Origin: Streptomyces adustus
GTDB lineage: Bacteria; Actinomycetota; Actinomycetes; Streptomycetales; Streptomycetaceae
Assembly: GCF_009377175.1 (NCBI RefSeq)
Contig: NZ_VJZD01000030.1
Coordinates: 1-55,807, forward strand
DNA length: 55,807 bases
Reading direction: 5' to 3'
Part shown: positions 33,035-41,435 of the stretch, in pieces
How the letters are laid out: every line of letters starts with the position of its first letter
Numbering within the stretch: position 1 is the first letter of the stretch
The notes under the pieces: model-generated
Seen by the model: only the letters and a program-made list of their open reading frames with translations
Told to the model about the DNA's origin: nothing
Database searches by the model: none
Made by a program: the position numbers and the translations under genes

Positions 33035-33916
33035 ATGAATGAGCAGTCCACCCGAGCCGCGGCCCCGGCCGACCAGTACGTCCTCATCCTGTCCTGCCCC
33101 GACAAGCAGGGCATCGTGCACGCCGTGTCGAGCTACCTGTTCATGACGGGCTGCAACATCGAGGACAGCCAGCAGTTCGGCGACCACGACACGGGTCTGT
33201 TCTTCATGCGCGTCCACTTCACGGCGGAGGCGCCGGTGACGCTGGACAAGCTGCGGGCCAGCTTCGCGGCGATCGGTGACACCTTCCGTATGGAATGGCA
33301 GATCCACCGGGCCGCGGAGAAGATGCGTGTCGTCCTGATGGTCAGCAAATTCGGGCACTGCCTGAACGACCTGCTGTTCCGGGCGAGCACGGGCGCGCTG
33401 CCCGTGGAGATCGCGGCCGTGGTGTCCAACCACACCGACTTCGCCGAGCTCGTCGGCTCGTACCACGTCCCCTTCCACCACATCCCGGTGACGAAGGAGA
33501 CCAAGGCCGACGCGGAGGCCCGGTTCCTGGACCTGGTGCGCGAGGAGAACGCCGAGCTCGTCGTCCTCGCCCGCTATATGCAGGTGCTGTCGGACGACCT
33601 GTGCAAGGCGCTCAGCGGCCGGATCATCAACATCCACCACTCCTTCCTGCCGAGCTTCAAGGGCGCCAAGCCGTACCACCAGGCACATGCGCGCGGGGTG
33701 AAGCTGATCGGTGCGACGGCGCACTACGTGACCGCCGACCTCGACGAGGGCCCGATCATCGAGCAGGAGGTCGAGCGGGTCGGCCACGACGTCACGCCGG
33801 ACCAGCTCGTCGCGATCGGGCGCGACGTGGAGTGCCAGGCGCTGGCGCGGGCCGTGAAGTGGCACGCGGAGCGCCGCATCCTGCTCAACGGCCGACGGAC
33901 GGTCGTCTTCGCCTAG
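33035..33916 (+). CDS. purU: Formyltetrahydrofolate deformylase
   Basis: 293 residues, the normal length. An N-terminal ACT domain (about 15-95; SCPDKQGIVHAVSSYLF) regulates a C-terminal formyl-transferase-fold domain. Catalytic elements visible are VVSNHTDF, NIHHSFLPSFKGAKPYHQA (His and Ser region) and ADLDEGPIIEQ (Asp). It hydrolyses 10-formyl-THF to formate and THF, balancing one-carbon pools and supplying formate for purine synthesis. No methionine/glycine riboswitch is visible upstream. Confidence 0.93.
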   Translation: MNEQSTRAAAPADQYVLILSCPDKQGIVHAVSSYLFMTGCNIEDSQQFGDHDTGLFFMRVHFTAEAPVTLDKLRASFAAIGDTFRMEWQIHRAAEKMRVVLMVSKFGHCLNDLLFRASTGALPVEIAAVVSNHTDFAELVGSYHVPFHHIPVTKETKADAEARFLDLVREENAELVVLARYMQVLSDDLCKALSGRIINIHHSFLPSFKGAKPYHQAHARGVKLIGATAHYVTADLDEGPIIEQEVERVGHDVTPDQLVAIGRDVECQALARAVKWHAERRILLNGRRTVVFA

Positions 33917-33939
33917 GGCGTGTTTCGAAAGTCCCGTCT

Positions 33940-33964
33940 GCCCGCGCGGTCCCGTGCCGCGGGC
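33940..33964. terminator. Hairpin between purU and the anti-sigma gene
   Basis: GCCCGCG and CGCGGGC flank an 11-nt loop in the convergent gap. Confidence 0.5.
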
Positions 33965-33966
33965 GG

Positions 33967-35379
33967 CTACATACGGCTCAGCGAGGCCGCGGCCAGCAGT
34001 ACGTCCCTGATCGCCTCGCGGTCCCCGACCTGCCCCGCGGCCGCCTCCTCCGGAGGCACGTGTCCGGCCGCGAGCCGGCAGAACTCCACGCCGTCCAGGG
34101 CGACATGGGCCACCTCGTGGTCCGGTGAGGTGGTCGCCGCGGGGGAGTCCAGCGGGATCAGCCACTGCCCGCCGCCGTTCCCCTCGATCTCCAGCCGCAG
34201 GCTGCGTCCCGGGGTGCCGGCCGGGACCAGATGCCGTCCCGGGCCCGGCGTGGCGAGTCCGGCGCGGCGGCGCTCGGCCAGGGCGAGCGGCAGCATCCGG
34301 GCCGCGAGGTCGATCATGCGGTGCAGATGGCGCGGGGACGGCGGGTCGTAGGGGTAGTCCACCGCCTCCGCGATGTCCTCCGCGTGCACCCAGCACTCGA
34401 AGGCGCGGTCCAGCATCGCGTCGCGCAGAGGCAGCGCGATCTCGCCGCCGTCGCCGGTGCCGCCGTAGGACACCGCCAGCTTCCCGGCGCTCCCGCCGGT
34501 GAAGGACACCGTCCGGACGATGTCGTGGCTCAGCCGGCGCCACGGGGTGCGCACGGAGCGGGTGGGCGGGAAGTGGGACGCCCGCCAGTACGCCTCCGTG
34601 CGGGTTCCCGGTGACGCGGTCCGGTCGGCCGGGAGGCCGGCCACCGGGTCGTCGAGACCGAGGGCGGTCGCGACGAGGCCGTCGACCGCCAGCAGATGCG
34701 CGATGACCCCGGCGACGGTCGTACGGCGGCTCGCGGTGGCGGTCCCGTCGAACCAGCGCAGCCGCACCGGCGCGTGCCACTCGGCGTCCCCGAAGTCCTG
34801 GAGCAGCGCGTCGAGGCGGGCGGTCTCGGCGTCGTAGGCGTGGGCCCAGTCGGGTACCGGGATGCGCGGCGGGCGCCGGGCCAGGCAGCCGGCCAGCACC
34901 CGGGTGCGCAGCCCCGGGTCGAGGTCCAGCGGTTCGGGCGGGTGCAGCAGGCCGACCGCCTCGCGCAGCCGCCGGGCCTCGTCCGCGCAGGAGCCGCAGT
35001 CGCCCAGGTGCTCCTCGACGGCCGCCGTCTCCTCGGCCGAGCAGGCCGCCAGCGCCCAGGCGCCCAGCAGTGACTTCAGGACCGGGTGCTCCAGGGCGAG
35101 CGGGGCGGCGCCGGGCGCAGGGTCGGCGGGCGCGGGCAGCGGCAGCCCGGTGTCCTCGACGGAGGCGCGGGGCGTGGGTATGCGCAGCCGGCCCTCGTCC
35201 GGCACCCGTCCGCCGTCGGGGCCGCCCGGTCCGCCGGACCCGCGTTCTCCCTGCTCGTTCTGCACCGGTTCGCCCTCTGCGTTCTTTCCGTCCCCGTCCT
35301 GCCCCCCGTGCCCTTCGAGGTCCTCGTGCTTCTCGTGCGCGCTCTCGTCGCCCGGGTCGAAGCGGTCCGCCCCGCTCAC
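33967..35379 (-). CDS. Zinc-finger anti-sigma factor fused to a maleylpyruvate-isomerase-like (mycothiol) domain
   Basis: 470 residues. An acidic, low-complexity N-terminus (1-90) precedes a zf-HC2/ZAS motif, H124-x3-C128-x2-C131. A DinB/MDMPI-fold domain follows (about 175-330; HAYDAETARLDALLQDFGDAEW, GVIAHLLAVDGLVATALGL, CWVHAEDIAEAV) with a C-terminal MDMPI-like tail. The ATG overlaps the sigma factor stop by 4 bp. ZAS proteins bind and silence the co-transcribed ECF sigma factor. The attached domain may sense mycothiol or redox state, which is inference. Confidence 0.85.
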   Translation of the reverse strand: MSGADRFDPGDESAHEKHEDLEGHGGQDGDGKNAEGEPVQNEQGERGSGGPGGPDGGRVPDEGRLRIPTPRASVEDTGLPLPAPADPAPGAAPLALEHPVLKSLLGAWALAACSAEETAAVEEHLGDCGSCADEARRLREAVGLLHPPEPLDLDPGLRTRVLAGCLARRPPRIPVPDWAHAYDAETARLDALLQDFGDAEWHAPVRLRWFDGTATASRRTTVAGVIAHLLAVDGLVATALGLDDPVAGLPADRTASPGTRTEAYWRASHFPPTRSVRTPWRRLSHDIVRTVSFTGGSAGKLAVSYGGTGDGGEIALPLRDAMLDRAFECWVHAEDIAEAVDYPYDPPSPRHLHRMIDLAARMLPLALAERRRAGLATPGPGRHLVPAGTPGRSLRLEIEGNGGGQWLIPLDSPAATTSPDHEVAHVALDGVEFCRLAAGHVPPEEAAAGQVGDREAIRDVLLAAASLSRM

Positions 35380-35942
35380 GCGGCACCTCCGTATTCGGGT
35401 GGTGCCCCGGAGGCGCCCGCGTCATGGGCGGTGGAGAGCAGTTGCAGGCCCAGGCGGAGCCTGCGGCGGGCCTCGTCCTCGGTGACGCCGAGGTCGGCGG
35501 CGGTCTGGCGGTAGTCACGGCGCTGGAAGTAGGCCAGGTCCAGGGCGGCCCGCAGGGGCGCGGGCATGGACTGGACGATGTAGTCGGCGCGGGCGGCGAC
35601 CGAGGCGTGACGCACCTTGAGCTCCAGCTCCGCGGCGCTCGCCCCGCCGTCCTCGTCGGTGAGCGCCGCGGTTCCGGTGGCGCGCAGCCGCTGTACGGCG
35701 AGACGGTGGGTCAGGGCGGCCACCCAGGTGCGCAGGGGTCCCGTCTTCGGGTCGTAGGCGTCCGGGTGTTCCCAGACATGGGTGAAGACCTCGCGGGTGA
35801 CACTGTCCGCGGCTTGGTCGTCTTCGAGCACGCGATGAGCGAGACCGTGCACAAGTGAAGCGAAACGGTCGTAGAACTCGCCGCGGGCGAGCCGCTGCTG
35901 CATCTTGCGGTCCCAGCGGGGCGGTGCGTCCTTCTTCGCCAT
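35376..35942 (-). CDS. ECF-type RNA polymerase sigma factor
   Basis: 188 residues. Region 2 spans about 22-85 (FYDRFASLVHGLAHRVLEDDQAADSVTREVFTHVWEHP) and region 4 about 120-170 (MPAPLRAALDLAYFQRRDYRQTAADLGVTEDEARRRLRLGL). The first gene of a two-gene unit, it is controlled by the overlapping anti-sigma gene. Signals releasing it are unknown; the MDMPI domain on the anti-sigma partner hints at thiol or redox input. The divergent neighbour is a STAS anti-sigma antagonist. Confidence 0.9.
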   Translation of the reverse strand: MAKKDAPPRWDRKMQQRLARGEFYDRFASLVHGLAHRVLEDDQAADSVTREVFTHVWEHPDAYDPKTGPLRTWVAALTHRLAVQRLRATGTAALTDEDGGASAAELELKVRHASVAARADYIVQSMPAPLRAALDLAYFQRRDYRQTAADLGVTEDEARRRLRLGLQLLSTAHDAGASGAPPEYGGAA

Positions 35943-36285
35943 CGTGCCCCTCTCGCCGGTTCGTCCCTGAGATCAGCGTGCGCCCACCGTCTCCTCGAAT
36001 GTAGTCGGCACGTCCGACAACGCACGCCCCTTTGTTGCAATGTGCGCCCCTGGAGCGGCCGTGAGTGGTAGCGAACCCGGCAGGGGCCCGCATGGAAAGG
36101 CTTCGATCGCCCGGTTCCCCGAAATCCGGGTGATCAGACTCGATCGAACAGGATCGAAGACGATTGAAACAAGCCGACTTCGGTCAGTCTTCGTTTTTTG
36201 GTCGGTGTTTCAGGGAACAGCCCGCTGGGCAGCCGCGCTGCAAGGAAGTGATGGGACAGCTTCCGTTTGGCGGACGAAGGGCGTG
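35943..36285. other. Divergent sigma/STAS control region
   Basis: Contains the inverted repeat GTCGG (36004-36008)/CCGAC (36014-36018), four helically phased direct repeats (36132-36168), a GAAGAC/GTCTTC hairpin ending in a T6 run (36156-36199), and a short 17-codon ORF that overlaps the STAS start. It is one of the most signal-dense non-coding stretches of the window. Confidence 0.55.
36132..36168. promoter_or_regulatory. Four direct repeats phased at exactly 10 bp
   Basis: GATCAGA (36132), GATCGAA (36142), GATCGAA (36152) and GATTGAA (36162) start exactly 10 bp apart, one helical turn, so all copies face the same side of the DNA. This is typical of sites bound by head-to-tail regulator arrays. 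Confidence 0.6.
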
Positions 36286-36666
36286 GTGGTGGCGTTCAAA
36301 GTGACCGACGGCACACAGGGAGACTGGGCCGTGCTCCATGTGTCGGGCGAACTGGATCTGGTGACGTCGCCCACGTTGCGACAGCGGGTGCACGACGTGG
36401 TGGCCGACGGCCGCCACCGGCTCGTCCTCGATCTGTCCGGGGTGTACTTCTGCGACTCCAGCGGGGTCGGCGTCCTCATCGCGGCCCGCCGGCTGCTGCG
36501 CTCCTGCCAGGGCCGGCTGCGGCTGGTCCTGCCCGCCCAGGGCGCGGTGGAGGGCTCGCACGTCAACCGGGTCTTCGGCGCGCTGGGCGTGCGGCGGCTG
36601 TTCGACGTCCATCCGGACCTCGACGCTGCGGTCGCCGCCGAGGAGTCGAGCCCGCTCTCCGCCTGA
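36286..36666 (+). CDS. STAS-domain anti-sigma factor antagonist
   Basis: About 126 residues; three consecutive GTG codons (36283, 36286, 36289) follow AAGG, so the exact start is uncertain. A complete STAS domain is present: VLHVSGELDLVTSPTLRQRV, LVLDLSGVYFCDSSGVGVLIAARRL with the DSSG phosphorylatable serine, and a C-terminal helix. It should bind an RsbW-like kinase anti-sigma factor when unphosphorylated. The partner kinase is not adjacent; the RsbW-like protein at 41565 is the nearest candidate. Confidence 0.85.
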   Translation: MVAFKVTDGTQGDWAVLHVSGELDLVTSPTLRQRVHDVVADGRHRLVLDLSGVYFCDSSGVGVLIAARRLLRSCQGRLRLVLPAQGAVEGSHVNRVFGALGVRRLFDVHPDLDAAVAAEESSPLSA

Positions 36667-36856
36667 GCGCCGGCGCGCGGTCTCCCCGCCCGCACGGCGG
36701 CGGTGGGCTGCCGCCGGCGGTCGTACCGTTGTCCCGGAATTTCCCCGGTCTTGGTGCAAGCGCCGTTTTCCCCCTCCCGGACGGCCTCCGGCGTCGTACG
36801 CTCCCGGTCAGAGGCACCCGATGCACCCGACGTGAGGTAAGGCGGACCGAGAAGAC
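36667..36856 (+). other. Upstream region of the EF-hand gene
   Basis: Contains GC-rich inverted segments just after the STAS stop (GCCGGCG/CGCCGGC type) and a TACGCT -10 candidate near 36798. I see no ORF worth calling. Confidence 0.35.
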
Positions 36857-37366
36857 ATGGTCAGCAGCGAGTACGAGCGCAGGATCGCGGCCCGGTTCGT
36901 CGTCTTCGACCAGGACGGCAACGGCTACATCGACCGCGAGGACTTCAGCACGGCGGCCAAGGCGCTGCTCGCGGAGTTCGACACGGCGGCCCGCTCCGAC
37001 AAGGGACAGGCCCTGTACGCGGGTGCCGAGGCGTTCTGGCAGGGCATGGCCGGCATGGCCGACCGGGACGGCGACCAGCGCATCACCCGGGAGGAGTTCG
37101 TCAACGGCGCGGTCAAGCGGCTGCGCGACAACCCCGAGCGGTTCGGCGAGATCGCCCGCCCCTTCCTGCACGCGGCCCTGGACCTGGCGGCGGCCGAGGA
37201 CGGCACGGCAGCCGTCGCGGACACGGCGCGGGTGCTGATGATCCTGGGCGTGCCCGAGGAGATCGCGCGTACGACGGCCGCCGAGCTCGACATCGACGGC
37301 GACGGCCGAGTCGGCGAGGCGGAGATCGTGCCCGCCTTCGCCCGCTATTTCACCGTCCCCGAATAG
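36857..37366 (+). CDS. EF-hand calcium-binding protein (calerythrin/CabD-like)
   Basis: 169 residues. Three canonical EF-hand loops are visible: D18-D29 (DQDGNGYIDRED), D69-E80 (DRDGDQRITREE) and D145-E156 (DIDGDGRVGEAE). A fourth, degenerate hand probably lies near 105-125. Size and layout match the sarcoplasmic-calcium-binding-protein-like Cab proteins of Streptomyces, which buffer or sense Ca2+ during development. The 3' end overlaps the convergent CoA ligase gene by 22 bp. Confidence 0.88.
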   Translation: MVSSEYERRIAARFVVFDQDGNGYIDREDFSTAAKALLAEFDTAARSDKGQALYAGAEAFWQGMAGMADRDGDQRITREEFVNGAVKRLRDNPERFGEIARPFLHAALDLAAAEDGTAAVADTARVLMILGVPEEIARTTAAELDIDGDGRVGEAEIVPAFARYFTVPE

Positions 37367-38871
37367 CGCTCCCTGAGCCGGTACTTGAGGACCTTCCGCA
37401 GGGTCTCGTTGCGCGGCAGGGCGTCCACCACCTCCAGCTGCTCCGGCAGCTTGTGCACCGACAGCCCTGCCTCGCGCAGATACGACGTCACCGCCTCCAG
37501 CGTCAGCCGGGCGGCGCCCGCGGGCTGTTCGACGACCGCGCAGACCCGCTCCCCGCGTTCGGCGTCCGGCAGCCCGACGACCGCGACGTCCCCGACCGCC
37601 GGGTGGGCGTGCAGCAGATCCTCGATCTCCTTGGCGGAGATGTTCTCGCCCTTGCGGATGATGACGTCCTTGAGCCGGCCGGTGAGGACCAGATGGCCGC
37701 TGCCGGTGAGATGCCCGAGGTCGCCGGTGCGCAGGAACCCGTCGTCGTCGAAGGCCTCCGCCGTCTGCGCCGGGTCCAGATAGCCCTGGCAGACGGCCTC
37801 CCCCTTCAGCCGCACCTCCCCGTCCACGATCCGGATCTCCATGCCCTCCGGGGGCCGCCCCTCCGTCGTGGCCAGGTTCTCGGCCGTGTCGTCCGGCGCC
37901 CCCATGGTGATCATCGGCACCTCGGTCATGCCGTAGCCATGGGTGAGCTGCACCCCCATCTCGTGTACGACGCTGTGGTAGAGCTCGGGCGGTTTGGGCG
38001 CTCCGCCGCCCGCCAGCAGCCGCAGGGTCGGGATGACCTTCTCGTTCGGCCGCTTGCGCTGTTCGGCGAGGAACATCGAGTAGAACGCCGTCGAGCCGCC
38101 CGCCACCGTCACCCCGTGCCGGCGGTACTCCGCCAGCGCGTCCGGCAGTGCGAACTGCTCGAACAGCACGGCCGGGAAGCCGTACAGCAGCAGCATCACC
38201 GTGTAGTCGGGGCCGGCGATGTGCGCGTACGGGAAGGCCATCGAGCCCACGTCGTGCGCCGACAGCCGCAGGGCGTGGGCGAGACAGGATCCGCCCGCGA
38301 GCAGCGAGCGGTCCGTGTGCAGCACGCCCTTGGGGTCGGAGGTGGTGCCGGAGGTCCAGTAGATCCAGCGCACCGAGGTCCCCTCGGCGGGCGGCGGCGG
38401 CAGCACGGCCGGATCGCCGTCGGGCAGGCTTTCGTCCTCGTACACCTCGAAGACGTTCTTCGCGCCCAGCCGCCGGGCCATCTCCGTGTGGTCGAAGCCG
38501 CGCAGGACGCCCGGAACGGCGAAGAACTCCGCCCGTGACTTGCGCAGGGCGAAGCCGACCTCCCGGTCCCGGTAGAACGGGATGACCGGGGTCTGCACGG
38601 CGCCCAGCCGGGCCAGCGCGAAGGACAGCACGGCGGTCTCGACGCGGGTGGGCAGCTGCCAGGCGACCACCGTGCCGGGGCGCACACCCCGGCCGTACAG
38701 CCCGGCCGCCACCCGCTCGGCCCGTGCCCGCAGCCCGCCGAAGGTCAAGGAGCGCTCGCCCTGGAGGAACACCGGCCGGTCGGGGGTGAGCCCGGCGCGG
38801 CGGACCACCAGGTCCCACAGGGTGCGGGCGGAGCTCAGCGTGTGTGCGGTGTCGTCCACTTCGGCCCCCAC
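37345..38871 (-). CDS. AMP-forming acyl-CoA ligase (cyclohexanecarboxylate-CoA ligase type)
   Basis: 508 residues from GTG 38871. An upstream ATG at 38892 would place the start codon inside the operator palindrome, so the later start is preferred; GTG 38859 with GGGGGC upstream is also possible. ANL motifs: YWTSGTTSDPKGVLHT, GYGMTEVPM, FLRTGDLGHL and the C-terminal NETLRKVLKYRLRE with the catalytic lysine. It activates a carboxylic acid, probably cyclic or branched, as the entry step of the catabolic island. It is divergent from the acyl-CoA dehydrogenase genes. Confidence 0.88.
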   Translation of the reverse strand: MGAEVDDTAHTLSSARTLWDLVVRRAGLTPDRPVFLQGERSLTFGGLRARAERVAAGLYGRGVRPGTVVAWQLPTRVETAVLSFALARLGAVQTPVIPFYRDREVGFALRKSRAEFFAVPGVLRGFDHTEMARRLGAKNVFEVYEDESLPDGDPAVLPPPPAEGTSVRWIYWTSGTTSDPKGVLHTDRSLLAGGSCLAHALRLSAHDVGSMAFPYAHIAGPDYTVMLLLYGFPAVLFEQFALPDALAEYRRHGVTVAGGSTAFYSMFLAEQRKRPNEKVIPTLRLLAGGGAPKPPELYHSVVHEMGVQLTHGYGMTEVPMITMGAPDDTAENLATTEGRPPEGMEIRIVDGEVRLKGEAVCQGYLDPAQTAEAFDDDGFLRTGDLGHLTGSGHLVLTGRLKDVIIRKGENISAKEIEDLLHAHPAVGDVAVVGLPDAERGERVCAVVEQPAGAARLTLEAVTSYLREAGLSVHKLPEQLEVVDALPRNETLRKVLKYRLRERYSGTVK

Positions 38872-38875
38872 AGAT

Positions 38876-38894
38876 AGCTGACGATGCGTCAAAT
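38876..38894. promoter_or_regulatory. Regulon operator site 1
   Basis: AGCTGACGATGCGTCAAAT, with TGACG and CGTCA arms around ATG. It lies immediately upstream of the CoA ligase start. Confidence 0.65.
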
Positions 38895-38964
38895 GGTGGG
38901 CAGAGCGTAGGCCCGGCCGCCTTGTCGGTCCAGGGGTGCGCGGCTAGCCTGCTCGGCAGCGACT

Positions 38965-38983
38965 ATCTGACGGACTATCAGAC
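38965..38983. promoter_or_regulatory. Regulon operator site 2
   Basis: ATCTGACGGACTATCAGAC keeps the TGA-N7-TCA spacing of the other sites, with TCTGA and TCAGA arms. It lies 10 bp before the acyl-CoA dehydrogenase ATG. Confidence 0.6.
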
Positions 38984-38992
38984 GGGTGGCGT

Positions 38993-40150
38993 ATGGACCT
39001 CTCCCACACGCCCGAGGAGGAGGAGTTCCGCGCGGGGCTGCGGGCCTGGCTCGCGCGGGTGCTGCCCGCGCTGCCGCCGAAGCCGTCCCCCGGCGACTGG
39101 CCGGCGCGCCGGGCCTACGACCTCGGCTGGCAGCGGATGCTTTACGACGCCGGGTACGCGGGGCTGGACTGGTCCGCCGACGCGGGCGGCCGGGGCGCCA
39201 CCCCCACCCAGCAGCTGATCTTCCTGGAGGAGACCGAGCGGGCCGGGGCGCCCTATGTGGGGGCCAACTTCGTCGGGCTGCTGCACGCGGGGCCGACCAT
39301 CGCCGCCGAGGGCACGGCCGCACAGCGGGCCCGCTGGCTGCCGCCGGTCCTGCGCGGCGAGGAGGTCTGGTGCCAGGGCTTCAGCGAGCCGGGCGCCGGG
39401 TCGGACCTGGCCGCGCTGCGCACCCGCGCGCACCGCGACGGCGACCACTACGTGGTGAGCGGATCCAAGATCTGGACCTCGCACGCCGAAGTCGCCGACT
39501 GGTGCGAACTGTTGGTGCGCACCGACCCGGCCGCGCCCAGGCACCGGGGTATCACCTGGCTGGCCCTGCCGATGGACGCCCCGGGCGTCACCGTACGGCC
39601 GCTGCGCACGCTCGCCGGGTCCGCCGAGTTCGCCGAGGTGTTCCTCGACGAGGTGCGGGTGCCGGTCGCCAACCGGGTCGGGGCGGAGAACGACGGCTGG
39701 CGGGTGACCATGGTGACCCTGTCCTTCGAGCGCGGCACGGCGTTCGTGGGCGAGGTGGTGGCCTGCCGCCGGGTGCTGGACGAGCTCGCCCGCGCGGCCC
39801 GCGACAACGGCCGCTGGGACGACCCCGGGCTGCGGCGCAGGCTGGGTCTGCTCAACGCCGAGTTCCGCGCGCTGTGGCGGCTGACCCAGTGGAACGTGAG
39901 CGAGGCGGAGGCGGCGGGCGGAGCGGTGCCCGGCGTCGGGGGCTCGGTCTTCAAGCTGAGGTACTCGCACGCGCGTCAGGAGCTCTACGACACCGCGGCC
40001 GACGTGCTGGGCGCCGACTCGCTCGACCTCGACCGGCCCTGGGTGCTCGACCGGCTGTCCTCGCTGGCCTACACGATCGCGGCCGGCACCTCGCAGATCC
40101 AGCGCAACATCGTGGCCGAGCGGATCCTCGGACTGCCGAAGGGACGGTGA
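38993..40150 (+). CDS. Acyl-CoA dehydrogenase, large subunit of a probable heteromeric enzyme
   Basis: 385 residues. Opening MDLSHTPEEEEFRAGLRAWLARVLP is typical of actinobacterial FadEs acting on bulky substrates. The FAD loop reads CQGFSEPGAGSDLAALRT, then KIWTSHAEVADWCELLVRT, with C-terminal GTSQIQRNIVAERILGLPKGR. The stop overlaps the next, shorter dehydrogenase by 4 bp, the arrangement of alpha2beta2 dehydrogenases such as the ChsE-type steroid side-chain enzymes. It should desaturate the CoA thioester made by the divergent ligase. Confidence 0.9.
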   Translation: MDLSHTPEEEEFRAGLRAWLARVLPALPPKPSPGDWPARRAYDLGWQRMLYDAGYAGLDWSADAGGRGATPTQQLIFLEETERAGAPYVGANFVGLLHAGPTIAAEGTAAQRARWLPPVLRGEEVWCQGFSEPGAGSDLAALRTRAHRDGDHYVVSGSKIWTSHAEVADWCELLVRTDPAAPRHRGITWLALPMDAPGVTVRPLRTLAGSAEFAEVFLDEVRVPVANRVGAENDGWRVTMVTLSFERGTAFVGEVVACRRVLDELARAARDNGRWDDPGLRRRLGLLNAEFRALWRLTQWNVSEAEAAGGAVPGVGGSVFKLRYSHARQELYDTAADVLGADSLDLDRPWVLDRLSSLAYTIAAGTSQIQRNIVAERILGLPKGR

Positions 40151-41043
40151 CACGGACCGTGCGATTCCGACTCACCCGGGACCAGGAGGCGTTGCGGGCC
40201 GGCGTGCGCGAGCTGCTGACCCGGCGCTTCGGGGCCGAGGCGCTGCGCGCGGCCGTCCAACGGCGCGACCTGGACCGGAGGCTGTGGCGGGAGTTGGGCG
40301 CGGCCGGGTTCTTCGCGCTGCGGGTGCCGGAGGCGGACGGCGGGGTCGGACTGGGACTGCCCGAGGCGGTGTTGGCGTTCGAGCAGGCGGGGCGGTTCCT
40401 GCTGCCGGGTCCCCTGGTGGCCACCCATCTCGCGGCGGGCACGGTGCCCGGGGCGGCCGCCGGGGAGGTCGTCGTGGCGGCCGTCGACGGCGTGCTCGTG
40501 GAGTGGCTGGCGGAGGCGGACGTGGTGCTCGGCGACGTGGCGAAGGCCGTGGCGCTGACCTCCGTGGACCCGCTGACGCCGCTGCACCGGGTGCCCGCGC
40601 CGGACGGCCCGGAGGCCGCCCCCGACCCCGTCGCGGTGCTGCTGACGGCCGCCGAACAGCTCGGCACGGCCGTGCGGGTGTGCGAACTGGCGGTGGAACA
40701 CGCCCGGACGCGAGAGCAGTTCGGGCAGCCGATCGGGGCCTTCCAGGCCGTCAAGCACCTGTGTGCGCAGATCCTGGAGCGGACCGAACCGGCCCGCGCG
40801 GCGGTCTACGCGGCCGCCGTCACCGCCGACCCCGTCGACATCGCCGCGGCCCGGCTGCTGGCCGACGAGGCGGCCGTACGAGGCGCGCGCGACTGCCTCC
40901 AGGTGCACGGCGGGATGGGCTTCACCTGGGAGTCCGAGGTGCATCTGCACCTGAAGCGGGCGTGGGTGCGGGCCCGGCGCGCGGGCGGCGGCGCCCAGGG
41001 CGCCGAACTGCTCGCCGCCGATCTGGCCGCCGAACCGGCCTGA
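40147..41043 (+). CDS. Short acyl-CoA dehydrogenase, small subunit of a probable heteromeric enzyme
   Basis: 298 residues from GTG, well below the usual 380 of FadEs. The N-terminal helical domain (FRLTRDQEALRAGVRELLTRRFG) and C-terminal domain (ARTREQFGQPIGAFQAVKHLCAQ, CLQVHGGMGFTWESEVHLHLKRAW) are intact. The middle beta-domain is strongly reduced (about residues 85-165), so the FAD/substrate loop is largely missing. This fits the small partner of a heteromeric acyl-CoA dehydrogenase encoded with the overlapping upstream gene. Confidence 0.85.
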   Translation: MTRTVRFRLTRDQEALRAGVRELLTRRFGAEALRAAVQRRDLDRRLWRELGAAGFFALRVPEADGGVGLGLPEAVLAFEQAGRFLLPGPLVATHLAAGTVPGAAAGEVVVAAVDGVLVEWLAEADVVLGDVAKAVALTSVDPLTPLHRVPAPDGPEAAPDPVAVLLTAAEQLGTAVRVCELAVEHARTREQFGQPIGAFQAVKHLCAQILERTEPARAAVYAAAVTADPVDIAAARLLADEAAVRGARDCLQVHGGMGFTWESEVHLHLKRAWVRARRAGGGAQGAELLAADLAAEPA

Positions 41044-41435
41044 GGACCGCCCTTCAGGGGGTGCGCCGCGCCGGAGTGCCGCGGATCGTGGCATTCCGGG
41101 ACTACGGAGCGTCGATATCGGGTTGTGTCCAGGGGCGGGCTCGTCACGGCCCGGAGTCGGCACCTTGCTCCGGTACCTTGTGTGGGATGCGAGTGGTTCC
41201 GGGTACGAGCCATGCGGGTGCCGCCCCAGGGGTGGCCCCGGATCCGGCGGTGCGCATCACTGCCGGCAAGGCAGAAAGGGCTTGCCCCGAGCGGCGTTTC
41301 CCCACCTGTTCGACTTCCGTGGGCATCGGTCGCACAGTATGCCGGACAGGTACTCCTTGGCGCTGGAATATGCCCGAAGCGCTTGTTGGCGTGACTGTAC
41401 GTCAACCAAGCTGTCCTACAAGGGATTCACGATCA
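41044..41435. other. Intergenic region before the small membrane peptide and RsbW-like gene
   Basis: A 392-bp stretch with no confident gene; a frame open from ATG 41188 into the small membrane peptide is possible but lacks a ribosome-binding site. The palindromic TGACTGTACGTCA lies at 41392-41404, matching the outer bases of BldD sites. Confidence 0.4.
41392..41404. promoter_or_regulatory. Inverted repeat TGAC-N5-GTCA, BldD-like
   Basis: TGACTGTACGTCA has the TnAC...GTnA frame of the BldD consensus, with a non-matching core. It also resembles the regulon operator but with one arm degraded. It lies 31 bp before the small ORF. Confidence 0.35.

Noticed and set aside
33916..33938. GGGCGTGTTTCGAAAGTCCC after the purU stop, reminiscent of insertion-sequence ends
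   Set aside because: No matching second end, no transposase and no target duplication; the resemblance is from memory only.
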